Assembly (NCBI GenBank): GCA_030145005.1
Contig: JAQYWJ010000058.1
Location: 1 to 10,788, forward strand
Origin: Desulfobacter sp.
GTDB lineage: Bacteria > Desulfobacterota > Desulfobacteria > Desulfobacterales > Desulfobacteraceae
Length of the DNA: 10,788 bases
Direction: 5' to 3'
Numbering within the stretch: the first letter of the stretch is position 1; every line of letters starts with the position of its first letter. Position numbers and translations under genes: made by a program. A model generated the notes under the pieces. That model saw only the letters and a program-made list of their open reading frames with translations. It ran no database searches and was not told where the DNA came from. Positions 1 through 6,931 of this stretch are shown piece by piece.

Positions 1-388
1 AATTTCAGTGTCTATTTTTGTCTTTGGCGCAAGCGAGGATAAATTCCACGACTCTCATGACGATTCCATCATCAGTGACTCGGGTTGATATTCAAAATAG
101 CGTTGGTTTCCTTTTGCTAATGGTTACATGATTATATAATTTGGCAGATCAATTCGAGGTAAATTGAGGTGAAGACTACCTCAAAGGCAAGCTCATTTTT
201 TACGCACCTGAATACCTAAGACTATTCCTGTTAGGCCCAAGTTCATAAATAAACCGCCCAGTCTAAATGCCAATCCGTTTTGTGGGCTGGTGGCCATAAA
301 ACACCGCTTTCTGGAATGGACGATTTTAATTTGATCTTGTGCCTTAGTCCACACCTTTTCTTAAATTTTTGCTGCATGATCTAACGAT
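1..388. other. gene-poor region downstream of holA
   Basis: No convincing gene is visible in this AT-rich stretch. On the minus strand there are only short open frames. One of 34 codons (297 down to 193) has a hydrophobic, glycine-rich C-terminal half ending in Arg-Lys-Lys. One of 44 codons (377 down to 243) overlaps it in another frame. A 22-codon open stretch (123 down to 55) ends by an ATGA overlap with a 17-codon frame (58 down to 5). None has a clear ribosome binding site and I recognise none of them; decayed coding sequence is possible but unproven. A short inverted repeat (CCTAA at 215-219, TTAGG at 231-235) lacks a T-run on either strand, so it does not look like a terminator for the holA operon. 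Confidence 0.5.
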
Positions 389-1684
389 TTACTTCACCAA
401 AATTTCTTTTCCAGGGAATCGATAGGGCCTGCGGCACAGGGCCATAATAAAATTTTCAACTCCTGTGGCAGCGTCAACCCCGGATGATTTAATACGATAA
501 TCAAGATCGGAAAGAGCGGACAGCGCGTGTGTCAGTTCTTCCAGGGCAAAATTTTCAGATTTTAAAAAATTCTGGAATATGGGATAGGCATTTTTGGGAT
601 TGGGTGCCAGTAAAAGGTCATTGGCCGGCAGTTTGGCAGACTTTTTCTTATGTTTATCGTCCCCAACCATGAAAAGGCTTATGTTTTCTTCATCCGTCTT
701 CAAGGAGTTTGCATCCCAGTCAATAATTGCAGGTAAAAGCATTTGCTTGAACGTATTGAACTGCATATGTTTTAAAGGTGGACACCCTGCCCTGCCCGTA
801 TTCAGACCCGTTGTGAAGCACTTGATGGCTAAAAGTTTTCTGGTCTGGTTTTCAAGGGTTTTTAAAATTTGTAACGGATGAAACCCGTCGGACAACAAGC
901 CCGATAAAAAGGTAAGTGCTTTAGAGGCATCCCGGTCCATCACCGCATTGGTCAGGGTAAATATGGGGTTCTTTTTATCTTTATGCACTACAGCGCCGAT
1001 ATCGGCCACAGATATTTGGTTTCTGGCCCCGATATATGCCAGAAGTTTTTCAATTGCATTTGAAAATAACTCCGGATTAAATCCTGTCTGGTCCACAAGC
1101 GCTGCAAAAGCATCCGGGGCCATCTGCTTTCCTGTTTTGAACAGCATCTGCCGGCTGATATCCCGCAGCACAGCCTGCTGTTCTTCGATGTCGGCCTTTT
1201 TGGCGCCCGTGGCAACACTGCAGTCCACCACCAGCCCGTGTTCAAGGATAAGCTTGTATATTTTTTTTCTGCGATCCGGCGTACCCGTGGTAAACACAAG
1301 CACATGATTGTCAGGGATGCCGTCTTCAACAAGGCGGATCAAAATCTGAAGATCTTTTTCACTGTAGCTGATCTCACCGGCGGACGCTTTTATTAAAAAA
1401 AGCGGTGCATCTTTTACCGCAATGACTTTTCTGGTTCCAAGAAAAGAAAACGTACCGGCCTGTTCGGCTATCTCACCCACTGGTGTGGTTTTCCCGTCCA
1501 GGACATCAAGGCCGAACTGTTTTGACTCTCCTTTAAGCAGTATCGGAACAAGGGTATCCAAAGCCTTGCGCACCAAAAAGGATTCCCCGCAGATCAGCAC
1601 GGTTTTAAGCTTATCGTTCTTTGACAGCGCATCAAGTGTGCCGGCAAGGGCCTTGTATGTGACCAGTTTTTTAGCGGCTGTCAT
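389..1684 (-). CDS. holA: DNA polymerase III subunit delta
   Basis: This is the delta subunit of the DnaX clamp loader, which opens the beta sliding clamp during replication; it acts in the cytoplasm at the replisome. The N-terminal AAA+-like domain shows the family's degenerate, non-hydrolysing P-loop region (GESFLV, residues 33-38), then the TTGTPDRRKKIYK segment (about 132-144), matching the usual 'VLVF..DKRKK.YK' block of HolA. The helical second domain spans roughly 160-230 and the C-terminal collar domain follows to residue 431. At 431 residues it is about 90 longer than typical HolA (about 340). The excess falls in the collar domain around residues 300-385, which includes a Lys-rich patch (GDDKHKKKSAK). 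The ATG at 1684 lies inside the 3' end of lgt with a 14-nt overlap, so translation is probably coupled; the Shine-Dalgarno is weak. It is the last gene of the ileS operon. The family call rests on distributed similarity rather than catalytic residues, which this subunit lacks. Confidence 0.88.
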   Translation of the reverse strand: MTAAKKLVTYKALAGTLDALSKNDKLKTVLICGESFLVRKALDTLVPILLKGESKQFGLDVLDGKTTPVGEIAEQAGTFSFLGTRKVIAVKDAPLFLIKASAGEISYSEKDLQILIRLVEDGIPDNHVLVFTTGTPDRRKKIYKLILEHGLVVDCSVATGAKKADIEEQQAVLRDISRQMLFKTGKQMAPDAFAALVDQTGFNPELFSNAIEKLLAYIGARNQISVADIGAVVHKDKKNPIFTLTNAVMDRDASKALTFLSGLLSDGFHPLQILKTLENQTRKLLAIKCFTTGLNTGRAGCPPLKHMQFNTFKQMLLPAIIDWDANSLKTDEENISLFMVGDDKHKKKSAKLPANDLLLAPNPKNAYPIFQNFLKSENFALEELTHALSALSDLDYRIKSSGVDAATGVENFIMALCRRPYRFPGKEILVK

Positions 1685-2441
1685 GCCGGGATCTCAGTTT
1701 GATGATCATAAATATCAAGGCGATGCAGGAAATCAGGAACCCGATACCCTGGGACAGTGACAAAAAATCAAAAAAGAAGTTCCCCCTGAAATCCCCCCTG
1801 AAAAATTCAATAATGGACCGGAACACGGAATAGAGCATGATGTAGCTTAAAAAAACCATGCCGTTGAAGCGTTTTCGCCGCTGTATGGCCAGAAGAATCA
1901 AAAAAAGAACAAAGTTGGAGGCAATCATATACAGCTGGGTGGGGTGTAAAGGGATATTAAGGGGTGCTAAGCTGTCCGGGTTGGTAAAGGTCAGGGCAAT
2001 GGGCAACGAACAGGGTTTGCCGTAACAGCATCCGGCGAAAAGGCAGCCGAAACGGCCCACGGAGTGTCCTAAAGCAAGGCCGGGAGATAGGACATCCGCG
2101 GTTTTCCAGATCTCCATTTTTTTGATGCGTAAGAATATAATAGCCCCAAGGGCTCCGCCGATAAAGCCCCCGAAAAAAACCAGGCCGCCGTTCCAGATTT
2201 TAAAGATATCAAGAAGATTGTCCCTGTAGGTGTCTATATTAATAAGCACATAAAGGATACGGGCGCCGGCAATGGCGCTGATTAAAACGGTTAAAAAAAG
2301 ATCTGATACCATCTGATCCGGAACACCATAAAATCTTGCATTCCGTCTTGTAAACCAGATGGCGATGATAAAGCCTAAAGCCACGAAAAAACCATAAGTA
2401 TAAAGCTTCAGACTACCGACCTGAAGAAGAATCGGATGCAT
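1671..2441 (-). CDS. lgt: prolipoprotein diacylglyceryl transferase
   Basis: This inner-membrane enzyme transfers diacylglycerol from phosphatidylglycerol to the lipobox cysteine of prelipoproteins, the first step of lipoprotein maturation. The 256-residue product is mostly hydrophobic with about seven membrane segments, the usual size. Landmarks aligned by eye to E. coli Lgt are Tyr16 (Tyr26), Arg130 in the signature GRFGCLFAGCCYG (Arg143), HPTQLY at 166-171, Tyr204 (Tyr235), Arg208 (Arg239) and Glu212 (Glu243). The oddity is that positions equivalent to E. coli His103, Asn146 and Glu151 read Phe90, Cys133 and Cys138. The signature carries several cysteines, a variant I associate with deltaproteobacterial Lgt. 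The ATG at 2441 has a good Shine-Dalgarno (AAGGGG) formed partly by the lspA stop codon, 9 nt after lspA ends. Together with the adjacent lspA this places both lipoprotein-processing steps in one transcript. Confidence 0.95.
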   Translation of the reverse strand: MHPILLQVGSLKLYTYGFFVALGFIIAIWFTRRNARFYGVPDQMVSDLFLTVLISAIAGARILYVLINIDTYRDNLLDIFKIWNGGLVFFGGFIGGALGAIIFLRIKKMEIWKTADVLSPGLALGHSVGRFGCLFAGCCYGKPCSLPIALTFTNPDSLAPLNIPLHPTQLYMIASNFVLFLILLAIQRRKRFNGMVFLSYIMLYSVFRSIIEFFRGDFRGNFFFDFLSLSQGIGFLISCIALIFMIIKLRSRHDSR

Positions 2442-2450
2442 GGGTACCCC

Positions 2451-2945
2451 TTATATTTCAGGCAGTTTGTTGAATATTACATGGTAAATTAATATGCCCA
2501 TTCCAATGGTAATGGCTGAATCCGCAATATTAAAGGCCGGCCAGTGAAGGACGCCGACATAAAAATCCAGGAAATCAACCACTTTTCCAAACCGGAACCG
2601 GTCAATCAGATTTCCCAGGGCACCACCGAAGATCAGGGCCAGACCATAGGATAAAAAAATGTGGGATTCGGCTGTTTTCCGGTAAAGCCAGAGAACAAAC
2701 AGGGCGACCCCGGAGGATAAAAATAAAAAAATGAATTTTCTGATCCCGGGGGATTGTTCGGCAAAAAAACCGAATGCTCCCCCGGGATTAAGTACATGGG
2801 TGATGTTAAAAAAATGATCAATCACCGTAATATGGGCGTACAGCGGCAAATCTCTTACAATAAGCCATTTGGTGATCTGGTCCAGCAAAAGAACACAGAT
2901 ACTCACCAGGGCAAGCCGCCGCATGGGTGTTAAAAAACCGGCCAT
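2451..2945 (-). CDS. lspA: lipoprotein signal peptidase (signal peptidase II)
   Basis: This inner-membrane aspartyl protease cleaves the signal peptide from diacylglycerylated prolipoproteins, acting after Lgt. At 164 residues it has normal family length. Visible family blocks are DQITKW (22-27), NPGGAFGF (53-60), GGALGNLIDR (107-116), VVDFLDFY (122-129) and FNIADSAI (138-145). The catalytic aspartates are expected to be Asp124 and Asp142. Four hydrophobic segments are evident (about 10-29, 68-88, 95-113 and 138-158). The start chosen is the ATG at 2945, which overlaps the ileS stop in a TGATG arrangement that favours translational coupling. An internal Met8 would also give a plausible N-terminus but has no upstream Shine-Dalgarno. 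It lies directly between ileS and lgt. Confidence 0.96.
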   Translation of the reverse strand: MAGFLTPMRRLALVSICVLLLDQITKWLIVRDLPLYAHITVIDHFFNITHVLNPGGAFGFFAEQSPGIRKFIFLFLSSGVALFVLWLYRKTAESHIFLSYGLALIFGGALGNLIDRFRFGKVVDFLDFYVGVLHWPAFNIADSAITIGMGILIYHVIFNKLPEI

Positions 2946-5740
2946 CAGCCCAGAATGGTTTTAAGGGCCTGGGTGCAACGGGGACAGGCAGTGGGATGAT
3001 CCGGATCAGTTCCCAGGTTCTCATCAAACCGCCAGCACCGTTCACATTTTTCACCGGAAGCCTTTGCCACCTTTATGGCCAGTCCCTCAATCTCCTTGCC
3101 CTGGTAAATATCCCCGTCAAGGGTATCCACCACCCGGGCTTTGGACACGATAAAAATATCATTGAGATCAACACCCAGGGATGCCACCTGGGCTTCAAGG
3201 TCACCCTGGGGCAGTTTGATTTCAACAGAAGCATCCAGGGGATGACCGATGAGTTTGGCTGTTCTTGCCTCTTCCAGGGCCTTGGTAACTTCTGCCCGCA
3301 ATGCCCGGATATTTTCCCACTTGGCTGCAAGGTCCTTGTCCTCAAGGGTATCATCAAGGCTGACCATCTCTTCCATGTGGACACTTTCTTTTTTAGTGTC
3401 ACCCAGGGGCATGTGGGTATAAATCTCTTCGGCCGTAAAGGGCAGGATTGGTGCCATGATTTTCACCAGGGCATCCAGTATCATAAACATGACGGTCTGG
3501 GCATCTTTACGGGTATCTGAATTTTCAGGGCTTGTGTAAACACGATCCTTGATAATATCCAGATAAAAGGAGGAGAGGTCCACCACGCAGAAGTTATGAA
3601 GGGTATGATAGATCACATGAAATTCATAGGCATCATAGGCTGCCCGGCACCGTTTTACCACATAATGCAGGCGGTGGAGAATGAACCGGTCCAGCTCCGC
3701 CATGTTTTCAATCGGCCTGACCTGGGAAGGGTCAAACCCGGTGAAATTACCCAAAAGAAACCGGCAGGTATTTCTGATCCTTCTGTAGGCATCCGAGAGC
3801 TGCTTAATGATATTATTGGACATGCTGACATCCCCGCGGTAATCCGCTGAAGCCGCCCAAAGCCGTAACACGTCGGCACCGTACTGCTTGATCACCTTGT
3901 CCGGGGCCACAACATTGCCCACGGATTTGGACATTTTATGGCCTTTTTCATCCACCACAAACCCGTGGGTGAGGACGGCCTTGTACGGGGCATGACCGGT
4001 TCTGCCCACAGCGGTCAAAAGTGAAGAATGGAACCAGCCGCGATGCTGGTCAGAGCCTTCAAGGTACATGTCCGCCGGACGTTGCAGTCCGTCTCTTTCC
4101 TCTAATACTGCGGCATGGCTGACACCTGAATCAAACCACACATCAAGGATATTCTGGTCTTTGGTAAAGGTTGTTGAACCGCAGTCATCGCATACCGCAC
4201 CATCAGGCATCAGATATTGCGCATCCTTTTCAAACCAGATGTCCGAAGAAAATTCAGTGAAAAGTTCATGGATACGGTCCACGGACTCCCGGGTCACATA
4301 CACCTTTTTACACTTGGTGCAGTGAAATACAGGAATGGGAACTCCCCAGGAGCGCTGGCGGGACAGGCACCAGTCCGGCCGGTGCTCAATCATGGAATAG
4401 ATACGCTCCCTGCCCCAGGACGGAATCCAATGGACATTGTTGATTTCATCAAGGGCTTTTTGCCGCAGTCCCAGATTGTCCATGGAGATAAACCACTGGG
4501 GTGTGGCCCGGTAAATAACGGGCTTTTTACAACGCCAGCAATGGGGATAGGAATGGGACATGTCTTCCTGTTTGAGCAACGCCCCTTTTTCTTCCAGGGT
4601 TTTATTGATTTGCGCATTGGCCTTAAAAATAAACTGGCCCTCAAACAGCTCAACCCCTGGGGAAAATGTACCGTTACCCTCCACAGGCGAATAGCATTCC
4701 AGATCATAGCGTTTGCCTGCAACATGGTCGTCGGCACCGTGACCCGGGGCCGTATGAACACAGCCGGTTCCGGCCTCAAGGGTGACGTGATCCCCCAGGA
4801 TAATCAAAGAATCCCTGTCATAAAAGGGATGCCGGCAGTTGCGGTTTTCAAGGTCCTTTGCAGACAGTTCGGCAATAATGGCATAATCTTCTATCCCAAA
4901 CTCGCCCATTACATTTTCCACAAGTTCCTTGGCCATGATCAGGATGCCCTGGTTTTGTGTTTTAACCGCAGCATAGACAAAATCCGGATGAAGACAGACA
5001 CCCAGGTTGGCCGGCAGGGTCCAGGGGGTGGTGGTCCAGATGACCACGGAAACTGTTTCCCCGTCTGCATCAAAAAGATCTTTGGCATTGTCCTTTACAG
5101 GGAATTTTACATAAATGGACGGGGAGGTATGATCGTGGTACTCAATTTCAGCTTCCGCCAGGGCGGTCTGACAGTTGCAGCACCAGTAGATGGGTTTTTT
5201 GCCCAGAAACATATCCCCTGACAGGCCGAATTCACCGCACTCTTTGGCGATGCGTGCTTCATAGGGATAGTTCATGGTCAAGTAAGGCTCATCCCATTCC
5301 CCTGCGACCCCAAAGCGTTTAAACTCTTCTCTCTGGATATCCACAAATGACGCTGCATAGGCCCGGCATTCCCGGCGCACCTGTACCGGCGTCATATCCT
5401 TTTTCTTTTTGCCCAGCTTTTTGTCCACATTGTGCTCAATGGGCAGGCCGTGGCAGTCCCAACCCGGTACATACGGTGCGTTAAAACCGCACATCTGCCG
5501 GGATCGGATGATAATATCCTTTAATATTTTGTTGATGGCATGGCCCATGTGAAGATGGCCGTTGGCATAGGGAGGACCGTCATGGAGAATAAAAAGGGGC
5601 TTGTCCTTGGATTGTTCCCGCAGTTTTTTATAAATGTTTTTCTGCTCCCAGGCTTTGATCATTTCAGGTTCGCGCTGGGGCAGGTTGGCCTTCATTGCAA
5701 ATTTGGTAGAAGGCAGGTTCAGTGTTTTTTTATAATCCAT
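2945..5740 (-). CDS. ileS: isoleucyl-tRNA synthetase (class I, bacterial type)
   Basis: This enzyme charges tRNA(Ile) with isoleucine and edits misactivated valine; it is cytoplasmic. The product is 931 residues, close to E. coli IleS (938). The N-terminus MDYKKTLNLPSTKF matches the family start. The HIGH motif is HMGH (64-67) within GPPYANGHLHMGH. The CP1 editing domain shows TTTPWTLPANLG and GTGCVHTAPGHG. KMSKS is at 602-606, and a C-terminal zinc-binding module uses Cys899, Cys902, Cys919 and Cys922. These features indicate the ordinary bacterial enzyme, not the eukaryote-like mupirocin-resistant type. The frame is open 13 codons further upstream to a TTG at 5779. I prefer the ATG at 5740 because it gives the conserved N-terminus and is preceded by AGGA (5744-5747) and AAGGAA (5751-5757). 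It is the first gene of the ileS-lspA-lgt-holA operon; its stop shares a base with the lspA start. Confidence 0.97.
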   Translation of the reverse strand: MDYKKTLNLPSTKFAMKANLPQREPEMIKAWEQKNIYKKLREQSKDKPLFILHDGPPYANGHLHMGHAINKILKDIIIRSRQMCGFNAPYVPGWDCHGLPIEHNVDKKLGKKKKDMTPVQVRRECRAYAASFVDIQREEFKRFGVAGEWDEPYLTMNYPYEARIAKECGEFGLSGDMFLGKKPIYWCCNCQTALAEAEIEYHDHTSPSIYVKFPVKDNAKDLFDADGETVSVVIWTTTPWTLPANLGVCLHPDFVYAAVKTQNQGILIMAKELVENVMGEFGIEDYAIIAELSAKDLENRNCRHPFYDRDSLIILGDHVTLEAGTGCVHTAPGHGADDHVAGKRYDLECYSPVEGNGTFSPGVELFEGQFIFKANAQINKTLEEKGALLKQEDMSHSYPHCWRCKKPVIYRATPQWFISMDNLGLRQKALDEINNVHWIPSWGRERIYSMIEHRPDWCLSRQRSWGVPIPVFHCTKCKKVYVTRESVDRIHELFTEFSSDIWFEKDAQYLMPDGAVCDDCGSTTFTKDQNILDVWFDSGVSHAAVLEERDGLQRPADMYLEGSDQHRGWFHSSLLTAVGRTGHAPYKAVLTHGFVVDEKGHKMSKSVGNVVAPDKVIKQYGADVLRLWAASADYRGDVSMSNNIIKQLSDAYRRIRNTCRFLLGNFTGFDPSQVRPIENMAELDRFILHRLHYVVKRCRAAYDAYEFHVIYHTLHNFCVVDLSSFYLDIIKDRVYTSPENSDTRKDAQTVMFMILDALVKIMAPILPFTAEEIYTHMPLGDTKKESVHMEEMVSLDDTLEDKDLAAKWENIRALRAEVTKALEEARTAKLIGHPLDASVEIKLPQGDLEAQVASLGVDLNDIFIVSKARVVDTLDGDIYQGKEIEGLAIKVAKASGEKCERCWRFDENLGTDPDHPTACPRCTQALKTILG

Positions 5741-5943
5741 TATTCCTAAATTCCTTTTGCCTTTCGAATTCGGTTTCAAATCTTATATTAAAGTCAAAAT
5801 AACTTATTGAATTACTTTTATGTTTCGTTGTGGGTTGAGTCTGGGTGTTTATAGACCAGGTCAGCCCATGGCTGTTGTTATCAAACTTTTCTTTGTAATG
5901 GCAGCAAAGGGAAAAGTCAAGAATTTAGCGGAATTTACGCTGC
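5741..5943 (-). other. AT-rich gap between rsmG and ileS
   Basis: This 203-nt non-coding gap must contain either the ileS promoter or the read-through leader from rsmG. On the minus strand a TTGACT followed by an AT-rich stretch (about 5780-5797) is present, but no -10 at the right spacing is convincing. A loose inverted repeat at 5885-5917 just after the rsmG stop has an AT-rich stem with a bulge and no following T-run, so it is at best a poor terminator. I see no T-box-like structure. Confidence 0.35.
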
Positions 5944-6597
5944 TCACGCATGAATCTGACGGGCTTCAAGGATAACCACAAACCTTTGGGCATCGACAAA
6001 AGGCAGACTATAAGATTTATGTGTAATATGAAACTGCTTCTTAAGTTCAGGCGTGATCTCTTCCAAGGCATGCGCCCCTTTCAAGGCATAAATCCTGCCG
6101 CCGGGTGCCAGCATGGGACAGGCAAGCCCTGCAAGTTTTCCAAGATCCGCAAAGCCTCTGGCCGTCACGGCATCATACATTTGAAAATGCCCGGGATCTT
6201 TGGCAAGGTCTTCCACCCTTGCATGCAGTGCGCTGATGTTGTCAAGCTTTAAGGTGCGTACCACATGGTTTAAAAAGCTGACCTTTTTTCTCACCGCATC
6301 CACCATGGTGATATCAAGGTCCGGGCAGATTACTTTCATGGGAACGGCAGGAAATCCCGCACCGGAACCTATATCCATTACCCGTGCAGGCCGCTCCAAA
6401 AAACGGGCCGCAGCCAGCGCATCCACAAAATGTTTATATGCCATAAGCCGGATATCCGTTATGGCGGTCAGATTCATTTTGGCATTCCAGTGCATTAATT
6501 CCCGGGCATGGGCAGCCAGCAAACCCGTCTGGTCCGGTGATAAGTTCAACCCAAGGACATCAGCACCCTTTTCAAGGCAATGGCAAAATTCCTTCAT
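5944..6597 (-). CDS. rsmG: 16S rRNA (guanine-527 N7) methyltransferase RsmG
   Basis: This enzyme methylates N7 of G527 in 16S rRNA using S-adenosylmethionine. The 217-residue protein is of normal length. Family landmarks are HWNAKMNLTAI (36-46), KHFVDALAA (55-63), the SAM-binding glycine-rich loop VMDIGSGAGFP (73-83), the acidic strand end MVDAVRKKVSFL after it, ARVEDL, YDAVTARGFADL, GGRIYALKG and RFVVIL near the C-terminus. The order matches RsmG throughout. The ATG at 6597 gives an N-terminal helical region that aligns well; the Shine-Dalgarno is weak, with AAAGG about 15 nt upstream. It lies 203 nt before ileS on the same strand and diverges from fusA. It is not next to mnmG or parAB, its common partners in other bacteria. 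Confidence 0.95.
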   Translation of the reverse strand: MKEFCHCLEKGADVLGLNLSPDQTGLLAAHARELMHWNAKMNLTAITDIRLMAYKHFVDALAAARFLERPARVMDIGSGAGFPAVPMKVICPDLDITMVDAVRKKVSFLNHVVRTLKLDNISALHARVEDLAKDPGHFQMYDAVTARGFADLGKLAGLACPMLAPGGRIYALKGAHALEEITPELKKQFHITHKSYSLPFVDAQRFVVILEARQIHA

Positions 6598-6731
6598 TAT
6601 TATATATGCAACCTTTTATTTTTTTTCAAAATGCACCCTGATTGGCCCGATCCTTTCCATGTAACGAAAATTTTTCGGTCAATCTTATAATCTGCCTTCC
6701 TGAAATTCAACAATAAAAAATATAATTATAA

Positions 6732-6760
6732 TTGATTTTATTAAGAAAATAGTGTATTTT
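6732..6760 (+). promoter_or_regulatory. candidate sigma-70 promoter upstream of fusA (distal)
   Basis: TTGATT (6732-6737) and TATTTT (6755-6760) are separated by exactly 17 nt; each matches four of six consensus positions. The region is very AT-rich, so chance matches are likely. It would give a fusA leader of roughly 150 nt. Confidence 0.25.
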
Positions 6761-6777
6761 ACCTTTTTTTATTTTAT

Positions 6778-6806
6778 TTGACATTTTAAATTCTGGAATA
6801 ATTTAA
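6778..6806 (+). promoter_or_regulatory. candidate sigma-70 promoter upstream of fusA (proximal)
   Basis: A perfect -35 hexamer TTGACA (6778-6783) is followed after 17 nt by ATTTAA (6801-6806), a poor -10 match; AATAAT at 6797-6802 is a better hexamer but sits too close. If used, transcription would begin near 6812-6815 and the RNA would carry the hairpins at 6845-6887 before fusA. Confidence 0.4.
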
Positions 6807-6829
6807 CAAAATCATAATAAAATTATAGT

Positions 6830-6931
6830 ATGAAACATAACGGCTGCGCCTTTGGCAAGGGTCGCACTTGGTATTGGTTTCAAAGGCTTTTTTTATTTTT
6901 AAGGACAAAACAAAATGATCAGAGATCTTAA
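6830..6931 (+). CDS. possible short leader ORF overlapping the fusA start
   Basis: A 33-codon open frame starts with ATG at 6830 and ends with TAA at 6929-6931, overlapping the first 17 nt of fusA in a different frame. It passes through both leader hairpins. A Thr-Trp-Tyr-Trp-Phe codon run (6866-6880) lies just before the right arm of the terminator-like stem, and the next part is Leu/Phe-rich because the T-run encodes it. There is no recognisable Shine-Dalgarno upstream of the ATG, so translation is doubtful. It may be a chance frame; its position is the only argument for a role in attenuation. Confidence 0.2.
   Translation: MKHNGCAFGKGRTWYWFQRLFLFLRTKQNDQRS
6845..6866 (+). promoter_or_regulatory. 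possible anti-terminator hairpin in the fusA leader
   Basis: TGCG (6845-6848) can pair with CGCA (6863-6866), and inside it CCTT (6849-6852) with AAGG (6857-6860), closing a four-base loop. This structure uses most of the left arm of the terminator-like stem downstream, so the two folds exclude each other. The pairing is seen by eye; no energy was computed. Confidence 0.3.
6848..6900 (+). terminator. intrinsic-terminator-like hairpin in the fusA leader
   Basis: GCCTTTG (6848-6854) is complementary to CAAAGGC (6881-6887), and the right arm is followed at once by seven T, an A and five T (6888-6900). The 26-nt loop can hold a small inner stem (CAAG 6856-6859 with CTTG 6867-6870). It sits immediately before the fusA Shine-Dalgarno (AAGGA, 6901-6905). 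No gene upstream on this strand needs terminating, so it would either attenuate fusA transcription or end a short independent RNA. The long loop weakens the call. Confidence 0.5.

Noticed and set aside
2927..3520. 197-codon plus-strand open frame
   Set aside because: It is antisense to the 3' end of ileS, with low-complexity composition and no motif; a shadow of the real gene.
4217..5221. 334-codon open frame on the plus strand
   Set aside because: It lies wholly inside ileS on the opposite strand, has no family-like motifs and is explained by the codon bias of ileS.
5741..5779. Upstream TTG start for ileS adding 13 residues
   Set aside because: The added residues have no counterpart in IleS, and the ATG at 5740 gives the conserved N-terminus with a purine-rich ribosome binding region.
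5885..5917. Hairpin after rsmG as a terminator
   Set aside because: The stem is AT-rich with a bulge and no T-run follows on the minus strand.
6665..6677. Short palindrome CGAAAATTTTTCG as an operator between rsmG and fusA
   Set aside because: Six-base AT-rich arms in such an AT-rich region are expected by chance and no regulator is implied.
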